A stretch of DNA of 56,662 bases from a bacterium (GTDB lineage: Bacteria; Bacteroidota; Bacteroidia; NS11-12g; UBA955). Positions 43,338-52,083 of this stretch are shown here, one piece after another. Position 1 is the first letter of the stretch; the number at the start of each line of letters is the position of its first letter. The notes below the pieces were generated by a model. It searched no databases, was not told the DNA's origin, and saw only the letters and a program-made list of their open reading frames with translations. The stretch is taken from assembly GCA_029945665.1 (NCBI GenBank), contig JAQSCZ010000007.1:1-56662 (forward strand), in the 5' to 3' direction. The position numbers and the translations under genes were made by a program.

Positions 43338-43817
43338 ATGAATTGCATTTCATTTTTCAAAAGATTAATTTTAATTTTATTATTATTTCTTTCTTTTAAT
43401 GCATTTTCACAAGTTAAACTCATCTCCACTGACTCTCTACTGCATTTGATTCGTGCGCCAAAAGATAGTACAACAATTGTGATAAATTTTTGGGCAACCT
43501 GGTGCAAGCCATGTGTTAAAGAACTACCCTATTTCAAGGAAGCTGATTCAATATTAAGACTAAAAAATGTACAATTTATTTTTATATCTTTTGATGGAGA
43601 AGGCGAACTAAAAAAGGTCAAGAAATTCATTAAAATACAAAATTTAATAGGCAAACAATTGTTGTTTGACAGCAATGATTTCAATCAATTGATTACCTCT
43701 GTTGGCGACTGGGAAGGCAATATTCCATATACTATTTTATTAAAAAACGGGCAAAGAAAGAACCACGAGATGAATTTCAGTAGTATAAAACAGCTGTTGA
43801 AATTTATTGAAAAATAG
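43338..43817 (+). CDS. Periplasmic thioredoxin-like (TlpA/ResA type) protein
   Basis: 159 residues with a signal peptide (to NAFS). The redox site is WCKPC (Cys56, Cys59) preceded by VINFWAT; the cis-Pro is in GNIPYT. It likely reduces or isomerises disulfides in the periplasm. It starts 10 bases after the large PKD protein gene, so it could share its transcript. Confidence 0.9.
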   Translation: MNCISFFKRLILILLLFLSFNAFSQVKLISTDSLLHLIRAPKDSTTIVINFWATWCKPCVKELPYFKEADSILRLKNVQFIFISFDGEGELKKVKKFIKIQNLIGKQLLFDSNDFNQLITSVGDWEGNIPYTILLKNGQRKNHEMNFSSIKQLLKFIEK

Positions 43818-44044
43818 GCTTTCAAATTCACAATTTACAGACGGGCAATTGGAAAATTCATTGCACTTTTTTTTAACAATAGAGTCAATCTGTAACCCCT
43901 AGCTTTATAAAAAACCAACTATTTTAGGTTCTTTCATTCAATCATTCCAAATGTTTTTTATGTTTTTATTCTTAAAACGAAAAAGCAATTTATAATTTTT
44001 ATTATATTTGTTACAACATACATTTTAACTAAATTTTCTCTACT

Positions 44045-44656
44045 ATGAAACACAAACAAATTGGGCTAGCTGCAATCGTCACTTTTTTCTCTCTGGCATT
44101 TTCATTTTCAAACAATGGATATGAACCCGGAATGGAAGCAGTCGATTTTAATTTAAAAAACACAAATGGCCAAATGGTCTCAATGGCAAGCCAAACCGAA
44201 GCAAAAGGATTTATTATTGTTTTCACGTGCAATGAATGTCCGTTTGCTCGCAAGTATGAAAATAGGATTGTTGCATTAGACAAAAAATACAAACCACTCG
44301 GTTATCCCGTGATAGCAATAAACGCCAATGATACGGTTAACTATCCAGAAGAGGTTCATAAAGAAAAAGTAAAACGCGCTAAAGACAAAGGCTTTACATT
44401 TCCCTATTTAACCGATGAGACACAGAATATAGCAAAAGCTTTTGGCGCTATGAAAACACCTCATATTTTCTTAATCAACAAAGAGAATGATAAATTTATT
44501 GTTAAATATACAGGAGGCATTGATAATAATTTTGAAAATGTAGACAAGGTAACCAAAAAATATCTTGAAAATGCTTTGGACGAGCTCATTGCAGGCAAAG
44601 AAATTACTGTTAAAACAAGTAAAGCAGTGGGCTGCATGATCAAGTGGGTTCAGTAG
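44045..44656 (+). CDS. Peroxiredoxin-like thioredoxin-family protein (CxxCPFA)
   Basis: 203 residues with a signal peptide. The motif TCNECPFARKYE (Cys62, Cys65) is the active site of the AhpC/TSA-related group seen in Bacteroidota. The C-terminus ends GCMIKW, a conserved cysteine that may act as a resolving residue. A TATATTTG -7 element (44003-44010) lies 31 bases upstream of the predicted transcript start codon. It ends two bases before the convergent histidine kinase gene. Confidence 0.88.
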   Translation: MKHKQIGLAAIVTFFSLAFSFSNNGYEPGMEAVDFNLKNTNGQMVSMASQTEAKGFIIVFTCNECPFARKYENRIVALDKKYKPLGYPVIAINANDTVNYPEEVHKEKVKRAKDKGFTFPYLTDETQNIAKAFGAMKTPHIFLINKENDKFIVKYTGGIDNNFENVDKVTKKYLENALDELIAGKEITVKTSKAVGCMIKWVQ

Positions 44657-44657
44657 C

Positions 44658-45695
44658 CTAAGAACCTTTTTTTAATGTAAAGCCAAAGGTTGTACCTTCT
44701 CCAATTGTGCTTCTAACATTGATGGTTTGATGATGGGCTTCGATAATATGTTTAACAATTGACAAGCCAAGTCCGGTTCCACCACTATTGCGTGCACGGC
44801 TTTTGTCTGTCCTGTAAAACCGTTCAAAGAGACGCGGTAAATGCTCAGTTTCAATGCCTCCACCATTATCAGCAACTTCTATTAATATGTTTTTATCCAT
44901 ATCATAAAATCCCAGCATTGTAACGCCGTTTTCATTGCCATAATTTATGGCATTGGCTATTAAATTATTTAGCACTTGGCGGATTCTATTTTTATCAGCC
45001 AAGACCATAAATGGTCGATCACACCCCTCCTTTAATTTTAATTGTATGCTACGTTTCTCGGCATGTGGTAAATAAACTTCAAATACTTCTTTAGTTAGTT
45101 CACAAATATCAAAAGTTGCAAAATTCATTTCTAAATTTCCACTTTCCAATTTACTGATTTCTAACAAATCGTTAACCAAGGTATTAAGACGTTCGGCACT
45201 ATTGGCGGCCTTGCGTAAAAACAAAAGATTTACTTCTGGATCGTTGATGGCGCCATCTAATAAAGTCTCAATATACCCTTGAATGTTAAATATGGGCGTT
45301 TTTAATTCATGCGAAACATTACCAAGAAAATCTTTGCGGTAACTTTCCATCGCTTTTAACTGAATGATTTCTTGCTTTTGATCCTGGGCCCATTGTATAA
45401 CCTCTTCATTTACTCTTTTAATGGGGTCGATATTAATATCGGCCATATAGTTTTTGGGAGTAAATTTAGTCGTTTTGAAATGGTGAATGGTCTTATAAAT
45501 AAGTTTAATCTTACGGTAAATAAAGACCTCTAAACCGTAAAGGATAACAATAAAGGTTAATGAACCAAAAGAGAAAACAGAAATTAAAAAGTTAAGGAAT
45601 GAAATTTTGAAGAAGAATAAAAAAACAGAAAAAATAAACGTCAATAACAGCGTTGTAAGAAGCGATATTCTTTCGGGTGTTGGATTCCTAATCAC
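44658..45695 (-). CDS. PhoR-like sensor histidine kinase
   Basis: 345 residues. Two N-terminal membrane helices (about 12-30 and 33-60) have almost no periplasmic loop between them. The dimerisation domain has His129 in FLGNVSHELKTP, and the ATPase domain has NLIANAINYG, DNGGGI, LFERFYR and GGTGLGLSIVK. With no extracytoplasmic sensor domain, it probably senses the membrane or a partner protein, as in PhoR-type kinases. Its ATG overlaps the response-regulator stop (4-base overlap), so the pair is translationally coupled. Confidence 0.93.
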   Translation of the reverse strand: MIRNPTPERISLLTTLLLTFIFSVFLFFFKISFLNFLISVFSFGSLTFIVILYGLEVFIYRKIKLIYKTIHHFKTTKFTPKNYMADINIDPIKRVNEEVIQWAQDQKQEIIQLKAMESYRKDFLGNVSHELKTPIFNIQGYIETLLDGAINDPEVNLLFLRKAANSAERLNTLVNDLLEISKLESGNLEMNFATFDICELTKEVFEVYLPHAEKRSIQLKLKEGCDRPFMVLADKNRIRQVLNNLIANAINYGNENGVTMLGFYDMDKNILIEVADNGGGIETEHLPRLFERFYRTDKSRARNSGGTGLGLSIVKHIIEAHHQTINVRSTIGEGTTFGFTLKKGS

Positions 45696-46378
45696 ACTTC
45701 AAATTTATAGCCTACGCCTTTAATTGTTTGAATAAAGTTATCATCTAATTTTTCACGTATTTTACGAATGTGAACATCAATGGTTCTATCTACTACCAGT
45801 ACATCATCGCCCCATATTGATTCTAGAATTTGTTCTCTTGTAAACACTTTACCTGGTTTACTAGCAAGCAGTGACAACAATTCAAATTCCTTTTTAGGGA
45901 ATTGTAACGCTTTTCCAAGGTAAGTAACGGTGAATGTTTCACGATCAATTTTCAAATCTGGAAATTCCATCCTACCGATTGTGGCTGAGTCTGATTGATT
46001 TCTTCTTAGTATTGCCTTTAACCTTGAGATTAGAACCCTAGGTTTAATTGGCTTAATGATGTAATCATCGGCACCTGCCTCGAAACCAGCCAATTCACTG
46101 AACTCTTCGCCTCTGGCCGTTAAGAAAATTAATGGCGTATTCTTTAATTGAGGTAAGGCTTTAATTTGTCTGCAGGCTTCGATACCATCCATTTCTGGCA
46201 TCATTACATCCATTAAGATAATATCTGGCTTCATCTTGGAAGCGATTTGAATAGCTTCTTTGCCATTCATAGCTGCTACAACTGTAAAATTTTCCTTTTT
46301 TAGGTTGTAGCTTAATAGTTCGATTATATCAATTTCATCGTCTACTATTAATATTTTGTAAGATGTTTGTAATGCCAT
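45692..46378 (-). CDS. OmpR/PhoB-family response regulator
   Basis: 228 residues. Receiver domain with acidic pocket DDE (13-15), phosphoacceptor Asp57 in ILMDVMMPEMDG and Lys in YIIKPIKP; then a C-terminal winged helix with LLASKPGKVFTREQILESIWG and DVHIRKIREKL. The domain layout and pairing with a PhoR-like kinase suggest phosphate or envelope-stress control, but no target operon is identifiable here. ppk1 lies 9 kb away, and a link is speculative. Confidence 0.95.
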   Translation of the reverse strand: MALQTSYKILIVDDEIDIIELLSYNLKKENFTVVAAMNGKEAIQIASKMKPDIILMDVMMPEMDGIEACRQIKALPQLKNTPLIFLTARGEEFSELAGFEAGADDYIIKPIKPRVLISRLKAILRRNQSDSATIGRMEFPDLKIDRETFTVTYLGKALQFPKKEFELLSLLASKPGKVFTREQILESIWGDDVLVVDRTIDVHIRKIREKLDDNFIQTIKGVGYKFEV

Positions 46379-46444
46379 TTGTTAATTAGGTTCAAAATAA
46401 CTGCTTTAAACTCATTAAATAATTAAACTAATGTTAAATTATCA

Positions 46445-47623
46445 TTACTGAAACAATTCTTCTAATTTTCGCTCAAGCTCTTCGCCTCTTAAATTCTTTG
46501 CAATGATGTATCCGTTTCTATCGATCAGTACTGTAGAAGGAATTGAAGAAACCTTGTATAATTTGGCAGGTGCACAACTCCAATATTTCAAATCACTTAC
46601 ATGCAACCAGCTCAAGCCTAATGAAATAATAGAGTTTTTCCAAGCCGTTTCCTCTTTATCTAACGAAACGCCCAGAATTTCAAAGCCTTGTTCACCAAAT
46701 CGACTATAAACACGCTTTACATTGGGAAACTCGGCTTTACATGGACCACACCAGCTAGCCCAAAAATCGATTAAAACATATTTTCCTCTTAAATCAGATA
46801 GTCTCATGGTATCGCCATTGGGTGTTGGCAGCGCAAAATCTGGAGCAAGGGCCCCTATTTCTAAAAGTTTATTATCATCATAAAACTTCTTCAAATCTTT
46901 ATAGTAGATAGATTGCGTTTCCAAAGGCGTCATTTTATCAAGAATTTTCTTGGCATCAGTTGCTGTTTGATCTTCCTTAAAATTGTATAGGACAAAATAA
47001 CCTTCTAAGCCGGAACTTACTAATTCATCCGCTGTATTTTTAGTTACTTCTGCTTGCTTACTTGAATACTGCAATTGCATTTCTTGCAGTTTAATGGGAT
47101 CAAGTTCTTTGTAAATAAATTGCTCCAAATTGCTTAATTCATTGTATAACTTGCTTTGATTTCTTACAAATTCATATAATCTGATTGATTTTTCAGCCTT
47201 AATACCAGAAATCGTATAATCAAGCATTTCACCTGTGGATTTAATTTCAATATTAAATACAGAACCATTCTCAATAATCAACGGAACTGCAGCTGTTTTG
47301 GAATGCATTAAATAAGCGATGCATGGTTCTGCAATTGTTTTCTCCATAGTAAAATTGCCATTCACGTCGGTAGTAATTGAATCTAATAACAAATATTCGG
47401 TAGAACGAAATCGATTAAGCACCATTAGATGGTATGGATGGTTTGCAATTTTGCCGATTATTTTAAAACTAACTTTTCCTTTAACAACTGGCTTTACTTT
47501 AGCCTTTGCTTTAGTATTAGAGGATGTTACAGTCGTTTTTTTAGGAGTTGGTTTCCCCGTTTTTTGAGCCATAACGGCTGTTGTAAATAGGAATAGAAAA
47601 GTGGTTAGGAATGCCTTAAACAT
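46445..47623 (-). CDS. DUF4369-TlpA thiol-disulfide oxidoreductase
   Basis: 392 residues. A signal peptide (to VMAQ) and a Lys/Thr-rich linker precede a DUF4369-like beta domain (about 50-150), a helical region and the thioredoxin-like domain with WASWCGPCKAEFPNVKRVY. This architecture is typical of Bacteroidota. A TAAATTTG -7 element (47628-47635) is directly against the start codon, so the mRNA would be essentially leaderless. It precedes the two-component pair but is separated by 66 bp. Confidence 0.9.
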   Translation of the reverse strand: MFKAFLTTFLFLFTTAVMAQKTGKPTPKKTTVTSSNTKAKAKVKPVVKGKVSFKIIGKIANHPYHLMVLNRFRSTEYLLLDSITTDVNGNFTMEKTIAEPCIAYLMHSKTAAVPLIIENGSVFNIEIKSTGEMLDYTISGIKAEKSIRLYEFVRNQSKLYNELSNLEQFIYKELDPIKLQEMQLQYSSKQAEVTKNTADELVSSGLEGYFVLYNFKEDQTATDAKKILDKMTPLETQSIYYKDLKKFYDDNKLLEIGALAPDFALPTPNGDTMRLSDLRGKYVLIDFWASWCGPCKAEFPNVKRVYSRFGEQGFEILGVSLDKEETAWKNSIISLGLSWLHVSDLKYWSCAPAKLYKVSSIPSTVLIDRNGYIIAKNLRGEELERKLEELFQ

Positions 47624-47636
47624 GTTACAAATTTAA

Positions 47637-48137
47637 TTAAATGTTATTGATACGTTGTATTTCTTTTTTCAATAGACTTATTTTATCGCTATTAGGTTGT
47701 ATGCGTATACCTAAAACATTACAAGCCTCTGCCGCTTCCATATCTCTATCGGTATCTCCAAACATGATTGATTTTTGAGAATCAATTTGATATTTTGCGA
47801 TGGCTTTTTCAATCATTAATGATCCTGGCTTACGACATAAACAATTACCTACTATAGGATGATGAGGACAATAATAAATTTCATCGATCGATATGCCTTT
47901 TTGAGCGCAGGCATCTGTAATGATATTATGAAAAGACTTCAAGTCTTGATGGGAATACAATTTTTTATCTATCCCCCCTTGGTTGGTTATAATAAATACC
48001 TTAAATCCATTCTCTTTGGCCATTACAATGCATTCAACGGCATCAGGAAGCAATTGAAAATCCTCAATTTTACATACATAATCACCTATTTCTTTATTTA
48101 GTACCCCATCTCTATCGAAAAAAACTGCCTTATTCAT
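47637..48137 (-). CDS. HAD-IIIA phosphatase, GmhB-like
   Basis: 166 residues. HAD motifs are FFDRDGVLN (motif I), ITNQGG (II), RKPG Lys (III) and FGDTDRDMEAA (IV). The loop CPHHPIVGNCLCRKP supplies the Cys/His zinc site of D-glycero-D-manno-heptose 1,7-bisphosphate 7-phosphatase, so a heptose-phosphate role in LPS precursor synthesis is likely. The heptosyltransferase-like GT9 gene is elsewhere in the window. It is divergent from the glycosyltransferase gene upstream. Confidence 0.85.
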   Translation of the reverse strand: MNKAVFFDRDGVLNKEIGDYVCKIEDFQLLPDAVECIVMAKENGFKVFIITNQGGIDKKLYSHQDLKSFHNIITDACAQKGISIDEIYYCPHHPIVGNCLCRKPGSLMIEKAIAKYQIDSQKSIMFGDTDRDMEAAEACNVLGIRIQPNSDKISLLKKEIQRINNI

Positions 48138-48201
48138 CTAACCATGTTTTATTATACTGCAAATAAATGCTATTTTGCACCGTTTTTTCAATTAAAATAT
48201 T

Positions 48202-48930
48202 TTGTCACCCTACATCGTCATAATTCCCACCTACAACGAAAAAGAAAATGCAGAGGCCATTGTAAGAAAGACCCTTTCTTTACAACCTATGCTTGATGTT
48301 TTAGTTGTAGACGACAACTCTCCAGATGGAACCGCACAAATCATCAAAACTCTTCAAACAGAATTTCCAAACCGCCTACATTTACTTGAAAGACAAGAAA
48401 AAAACGGCTTAGGCACTGCCTATATCGCTGGATTTAAATGGTGTTTAGATAAATCTTATGCGTATATATTTGAAATGGATGCCGATTTTTCCCATAATCC
48501 AGATGACCTTATTAAACTATTGGAGGCTTGCGAAAAAGACGGCAATGGCCTGTCAGTAGGGTCTCGATATATCACTGGCGTTAATGTTGTAAACTGGCCC
48601 ATTAGTCGTGTCATAATGAGTTATTACGCGAGTGCTTACGTGCGTTTGGTTACAGGTATGACTATTCGCGATGCAACCGCAGGATTTGTTTGCTATACTA
48701 GAAAAACATTGGAGACCATACAACTAGATAAAATAAAATTCAAAGGTTACGCCTTTCAAATAGAAATGAAATTCAAGGCATCGTTGGCAGGTATTAAAAT
48801 CAAAGAGGTGCCTATTATTTTTACAGATAGAACCAAAGGTACTTCTAAAATGAGCAAAAAAATATTTAGAGAGGCTTTTTTCGGTGTAATCGAATTAAAA
48901 CTAAATAGTTTATTTAATAAAAATGGCTGA
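48202..48930 (+). CDS. Dolichol-phosphate mannosyltransferase-like glycosyltransferase
   Basis: 242 residues with a TTG start just before SPYIVIIPTYNEKENA, the conserved N-terminal start of the DPM1-type GT2 family. Catalytic motifs VVDDNSPDGTAQII and EMDADFSHNPDDL are present, then RDATAGFVCY and GYAFQIEMKFKA. No C-terminal membrane helices, so it is the DPM1/polyprenol-phosphate mannosyltransferase type, which links mannose to a polyprenol carrier. Its last 8 bases overlap pdxH. Confidence 0.9.
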   Translation: MSPYIVIIPTYNEKENAEAIVRKTLSLQPMLDVLVVDDNSPDGTAQIIKTLQTEFPNRLHLLERQEKNGLGTAYIAGFKWCLDKSYAYIFEMDADFSHNPDDLIKLLEACEKDGNGLSVGSRYITGVNVVNWPISRVIMSYYASAYVRLVTGMTIRDATAGFVCYTRKTLETIQLDKIKFKGYAFQIEMKFKASLAGIKIKEVPIIFTDRTKGTSKMSKKIFREAFFGVIELKLNSLFNKNG

Positions 48931-49567
48931 CCCAATTAAAATCTCCGAGTTAAGAAAAGACTATAAATTCAAGGCCTTGCTTGAGTCAGATGTTTTAACA
49001 GACCCTATTGAGCAATTTAAAGTTTGGTTTGATGAGGCTATGCAGGCTCAATTACCGGAACCCAATGCCATGTGCCTTAGTACGATTCAACATAACCAAC
49101 CTAGCAGTCGTTATGTTTTATTAAAAGGAATCGAACACCAAGGATTTGTATTTTTCTCAAACTACAACAGTAATAAAGGCAGTGAAATGGAAGCTATTCC
49201 AAATGTTGCGCTCAATTTTATTTGGCTAGAATTAGAAAGGCAAGTTCGCGTTGAAGGCACTGTTTCAAAATTAACTGACGCTGAGAATGACGATTATTTT
49301 TATAGCCGTCCTATAGGTAGTCAAATTGGCGCTATAGTTAGTGCCCAAAGCAGTGTTTTAAAAGACCGCAAGGAACTCGACGATGCTTGGACAGCTATTG
49401 AGGGAAAATACCATACTGAAAAACCAATTCGCCCTGAACATTGGGGTGGCTATTTAGTAAAGCCGAATAAAATCGAATTTTGGCAAGGGCGAAGTAGCCG
49501 TTTACACGATCGTTTGCTATTCACTTTAAATGAAGGCAAATGGGAATTGTGTCGATTAAGTCCCTAA
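48923..49567 (+). CDS. pdxH: Pyridoxamine 5'-phosphate oxidase
   Basis: 214 residues. Typical PdxH stretches are EPNAMCLSTIQHNQPSSRYVLLKG, FFSNYNSNKGSEMEAIPNVALNF and the C-terminal FWQGRSSRLHDRLLF, with FMN-binding Arg and Lys residues. It oxidises pyridoxine or pyridoxamine 5'-phosphate to PLP. The 8-base overlap with the preceding glycosyltransferase gene indicates co-transcription; no metabolic link is obvious. Identification is firm. Confidence 0.97.
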   Translation: MADPIKISELRKDYKFKALLESDVLTDPIEQFKVWFDEAMQAQLPEPNAMCLSTIQHNQPSSRYVLLKGIEHQGFVFFSNYNSNKGSEMEAIPNVALNFIWLELERQVRVEGTVSKLTDAENDDYFYSRPIGSQIGAIVSAQSSVLKDRKELDDAWTAIEGKYHTEKPIRPEHWGGYLVKPNKIEFWQGRSSRLHDRLLFTLNEGKWELCRLSP

Positions 49568-49731
49568 GCATTGTTTTATATTAATTCGCTTATTTTTAGT
49601 CAATTTTATTGCTGAATAAACAACAATAACCTTATTAATAAAACAAATAATACAAATCGAATTCTAATCTTTATTTTTGCACTAAGATTCCATTAAAAAT
49701 TCAACAATAACAATTAAACATCTAAAAAAAT

Positions 49732-50148
49732 ATGCCATATCCAGAAATGTTAGTGTCGCCAATGCGCGCAGAACTTACCAACGTAGGATTTACAGAATTA
49801 AAATCTGCTGATGAAGTAGACAATACATTACCAACTGCCAAAGGAACCACTTTATTAGTTGTTAATTCAGTATGTGGTTGTGCTGCTGGTTCGGCCCGTC
49901 CAGGAGTTATCCGTTCCTTAACCAACGATAAAACCCCATCCAATTTATTAACTGTATTTGCAGGCCAAGATTTAGATGCAGTTGCTAAAGCAAGAGATTT
50001 CATGTTGCCTTATCCTCCTTCTTCGCCTTCAATTGCCCTATTTAAGGATGGTCAATTGGTGCACTTTGTTCAAAGATTAGATATTGAAGGTCATACAGCA
50101 GATCAAATTTCCGAAAACCTTAAATCTGCATTCGATCAACACTGTTAA
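49732..50148 (+). CDS. BrxA/BrxB-family bacilliredoxin
   Basis: 138 residues. The N-terminus MPYPEMLVSPMRAELT and the redox motif CGCAAGSARPG (Cys48, Cys50) are diagnostic of the YphP/YqiW family. In Firmicutes these remove bacillithiol from proteins; some Bacteroidota also make bacillithiol, so de-bacillithiolation is plausible. A TATTTTTG -7 element (49672-49679) lies upstream. It is followed by a bidirectional terminator. Confidence 0.95.
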   Translation: MPYPEMLVSPMRAELTNVGFTELKSADEVDNTLPTAKGTTLLVVNSVCGCAAGSARPGVIRSLTNDKTPSNLLTVFAGQDLDAVAKARDFMLPYPPSSPSIALFKDGQLVHFVQRLDIEGHTADQISENLKSAFDQHC

Positions 50149-50182
50149 TAATTAAATAGACAATTTAAACCCATTTAAAAAC

Positions 50183-50213
50183 AAAAAAACCCTTGCAATG
50201 CAAGGGTTTTTTT
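50183..50213. terminator. Bidirectional terminator between bacilliredoxin and pckA
   Basis: Perfect stem AAACCCTTGCA / TGCAAGGGTTT flanked by an A-run and T-run, serving both convergent genes. Confidence 0.93.
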
Positions 50214-50230
50214 ATGGAATAATTGTTATA

Positions 50231-51829
50231 TTAATGTTGAGATTCTACCGCTCCCGCTTTTGGCGCGGCATTTTTAATATCCTCATCCGCACCCTCTTCA
50301 AACTTAACAAAGTTGTGATTGAAACGCATGGCCAAGTCATTCGCTTGTGCATCGTATGCTGCTTTATCACTCCAAGTATTTTTTGGATGTAATATTTCAA
50401 CTGGTACATTTGGACATGTATTTGGCATTAACACACCAAAAACAGGGTGTTGTGTGAATTCAACTTTTTCAAGTTCACCATTTAAAGCAGCCGTTAACAT
50501 GGCTCTGGTGTAAGATAATTTCATTCTACTACCAACACCATAAGCGCCACCACTCCAACCAGTATTCACCAACCACACATTGATATCTTTGTTGGCCTTT
50601 AATTTTTCGCCTAAAAGTTTTGCGTATTTTGCAGGATGTAATGGCAAGAAAGCTTGACCAAAACAAGCAGAGAATGTGCTTTGCGGCTCAGTAATACCCG
50701 CTTCAGTACCAGCTACCTTACTTGTGTAACCGGAAATAAAGTGATACATGGCTTGTTCAGCTGTTAACTTCGAAATTGGAGGCAAAACTCCAAAAGCATC
50801 GCAAGTTAAGAAGAAAATATTTTTAGGCGCACTGCCAATAGACGGCACCGCAATATTGTCAATAAATTCAATGGGATAGGCAACACGCGTATTTTCCGTC
50901 ACTGAAATATCTTCATAATTTACTTTTGAAGAATTCGGGTAAAAACGAACATTCTCAACTAAGGCTCCATGTTTAATGGCATTCCAAATTTGAGGCTCTT
51001 TTTCCTCGGTAAGGTCTATACATTTGGCATAACAACCACCTTCAAAATTGAAGACATTGTTATCAGACCAACCGTGCTCATCATCACCAATTAATTTCCT
51101 ATTTGGATCGGCAGATAAAGTTGTTTTACCAGTACCTGACAATCCAAAGAAAATGGCAGTATCGCCTTTTTCTCCAATATTAGCAGAGCAGTGCATTGAT
51201 AAGACTTGTTTCTCTTGCGGCAGTATGTAGTTGAGAACAGTGAATATTCCTTTTTTAATTTCACCAGTGTAACCTGAACCACCAATTAAAATAATTTTTT
51301 TAGTGAAGTTAATGATAGAGAAATTATGCTGACGCGTACCATCTTCTGCTGCTATTGCATGGAAAGATGGAGCAGCTAATATTAGCCATTCGGCCGGTGT
51401 TTGCTCAGCAGCCTCCGGACGCAAAAATAAATTTTTAGCGAACAAGTTTTGGTAAGCTGTTTCAGTTACAACTTTAATATTTAAACGGTATGCTGGATCG
51501 GCACAAGCATAGGCATCTCTTACAAATAGCTCTTTGCCTTTGTAATGGTTCAATACTTTATTTAACAAAGCATCGAATTTTGAAGGTTCAAATTTAAAAT
51601 TAACATTGCCCCACCATACGGTGTTTTCTGTTTTTTCGTCACAAACTGTAAATTTATCTTTGGGAGAACGCCCTGTAAACTCGCCAGTGTCAGCAGCAAG
51701 AGCGCCATTGTCAGTAATTACACCTTCTTTTCTCTCAATTGCCTTCTGAACCAATTCATCGGTACTTAGGTTAATAAAAGCCTGTGAAGCATTTTCAATA
51801 ACCCCTAAAAGAATTTCTTGATTATTCAT
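50231..51829 (-). CDS. pckA: Phosphoenolpyruvate carboxykinase (ATP)
   Basis: 532 residues from the ATG at 51827-51829; the in-frame ATG at 51859 lies inside the promoter and is unlikely. The signature FGLSGTGKTTLSADPNR is the kinase-1a P-loop, followed by the kinase-2 region IGDDEHGWSDNNVFNFEGGCYAKCI. GRSPKDKFTV and the ATP-dependent family's overall length agree. It converts oxaloacetate and ATP to PEP and CO2 in gluconeogenesis. Confidence 0.97.
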   Translation of the reverse strand: MNNQEILLGVIENASQAFINLSTDELVQKAIERKEGVITDNGALAADTGEFTGRSPKDKFTVCDEKTENTVWWGNVNFKFEPSKFDALLNKVLNHYKGKELFVRDAYACADPAYRLNIKVVTETAYQNLFAKNLFLRPEAAEQTPAEWLILAAPSFHAIAAEDGTRQHNFSIINFTKKIILIGGSGYTGEIKKGIFTVLNYILPQEKQVLSMHCSANIGEKGDTAIFFGLSGTGKTTLSADPNRKLIGDDEHGWSDNNVFNFEGGCYAKCIDLTEEKEPQIWNAIKHGALVENVRFYPNSSKVNYEDISVTENTRVAYPIEFIDNIAVPSIGSAPKNIFFLTCDAFGVLPPISKLTAEQAMYHFISGYTSKVAGTEAGITEPQSTFSACFGQAFLPLHPAKYAKLLGEKLKANKDINVWLVNTGWSGGAYGVGSRMKLSYTRAMLTAALNGELEKVEFTQHPVFGVLMPNTCPNVPVEILHPKNTWSDKAAYDAQANDLAMRFNHNFVKFEEGADEDIKNAAPKAGAVESQH

Positions 51830-51856
51830 TGTTATAATTTTTACTTTAAAAGGGTG

Positions 51857-51888
51857 CAAATTTACAAAAAAGACCCAACAAACAGAAA
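51857..51888 (-). promoter_or_regulatory. pckA promoter
   Basis: On the minus strand TTTC (51885-51888), 20 bases, TAAATTTG (51857-51864). The -7 box is exact and the -33 box has one mismatch. Leader about 20 bases to the ATG at 51829. Confidence 0.65.
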
Positions 51889-52083
51889 TTTTTGTCTGTT
51901 TTTTAATCCTTTAGACCCTGAAAAGAGTCATTTTTCTCATATTATCAACTTCATTTTTAGCAAATTAATACACATAATACACATAAATTAAATCAATCAA
52001 AAAAAAATGCTTTATTTGAAATTCTTATCCCAAAAAATATTTAAAAATCCTTACTTTTGCATTTCTTTTTAGTTTAATATTCA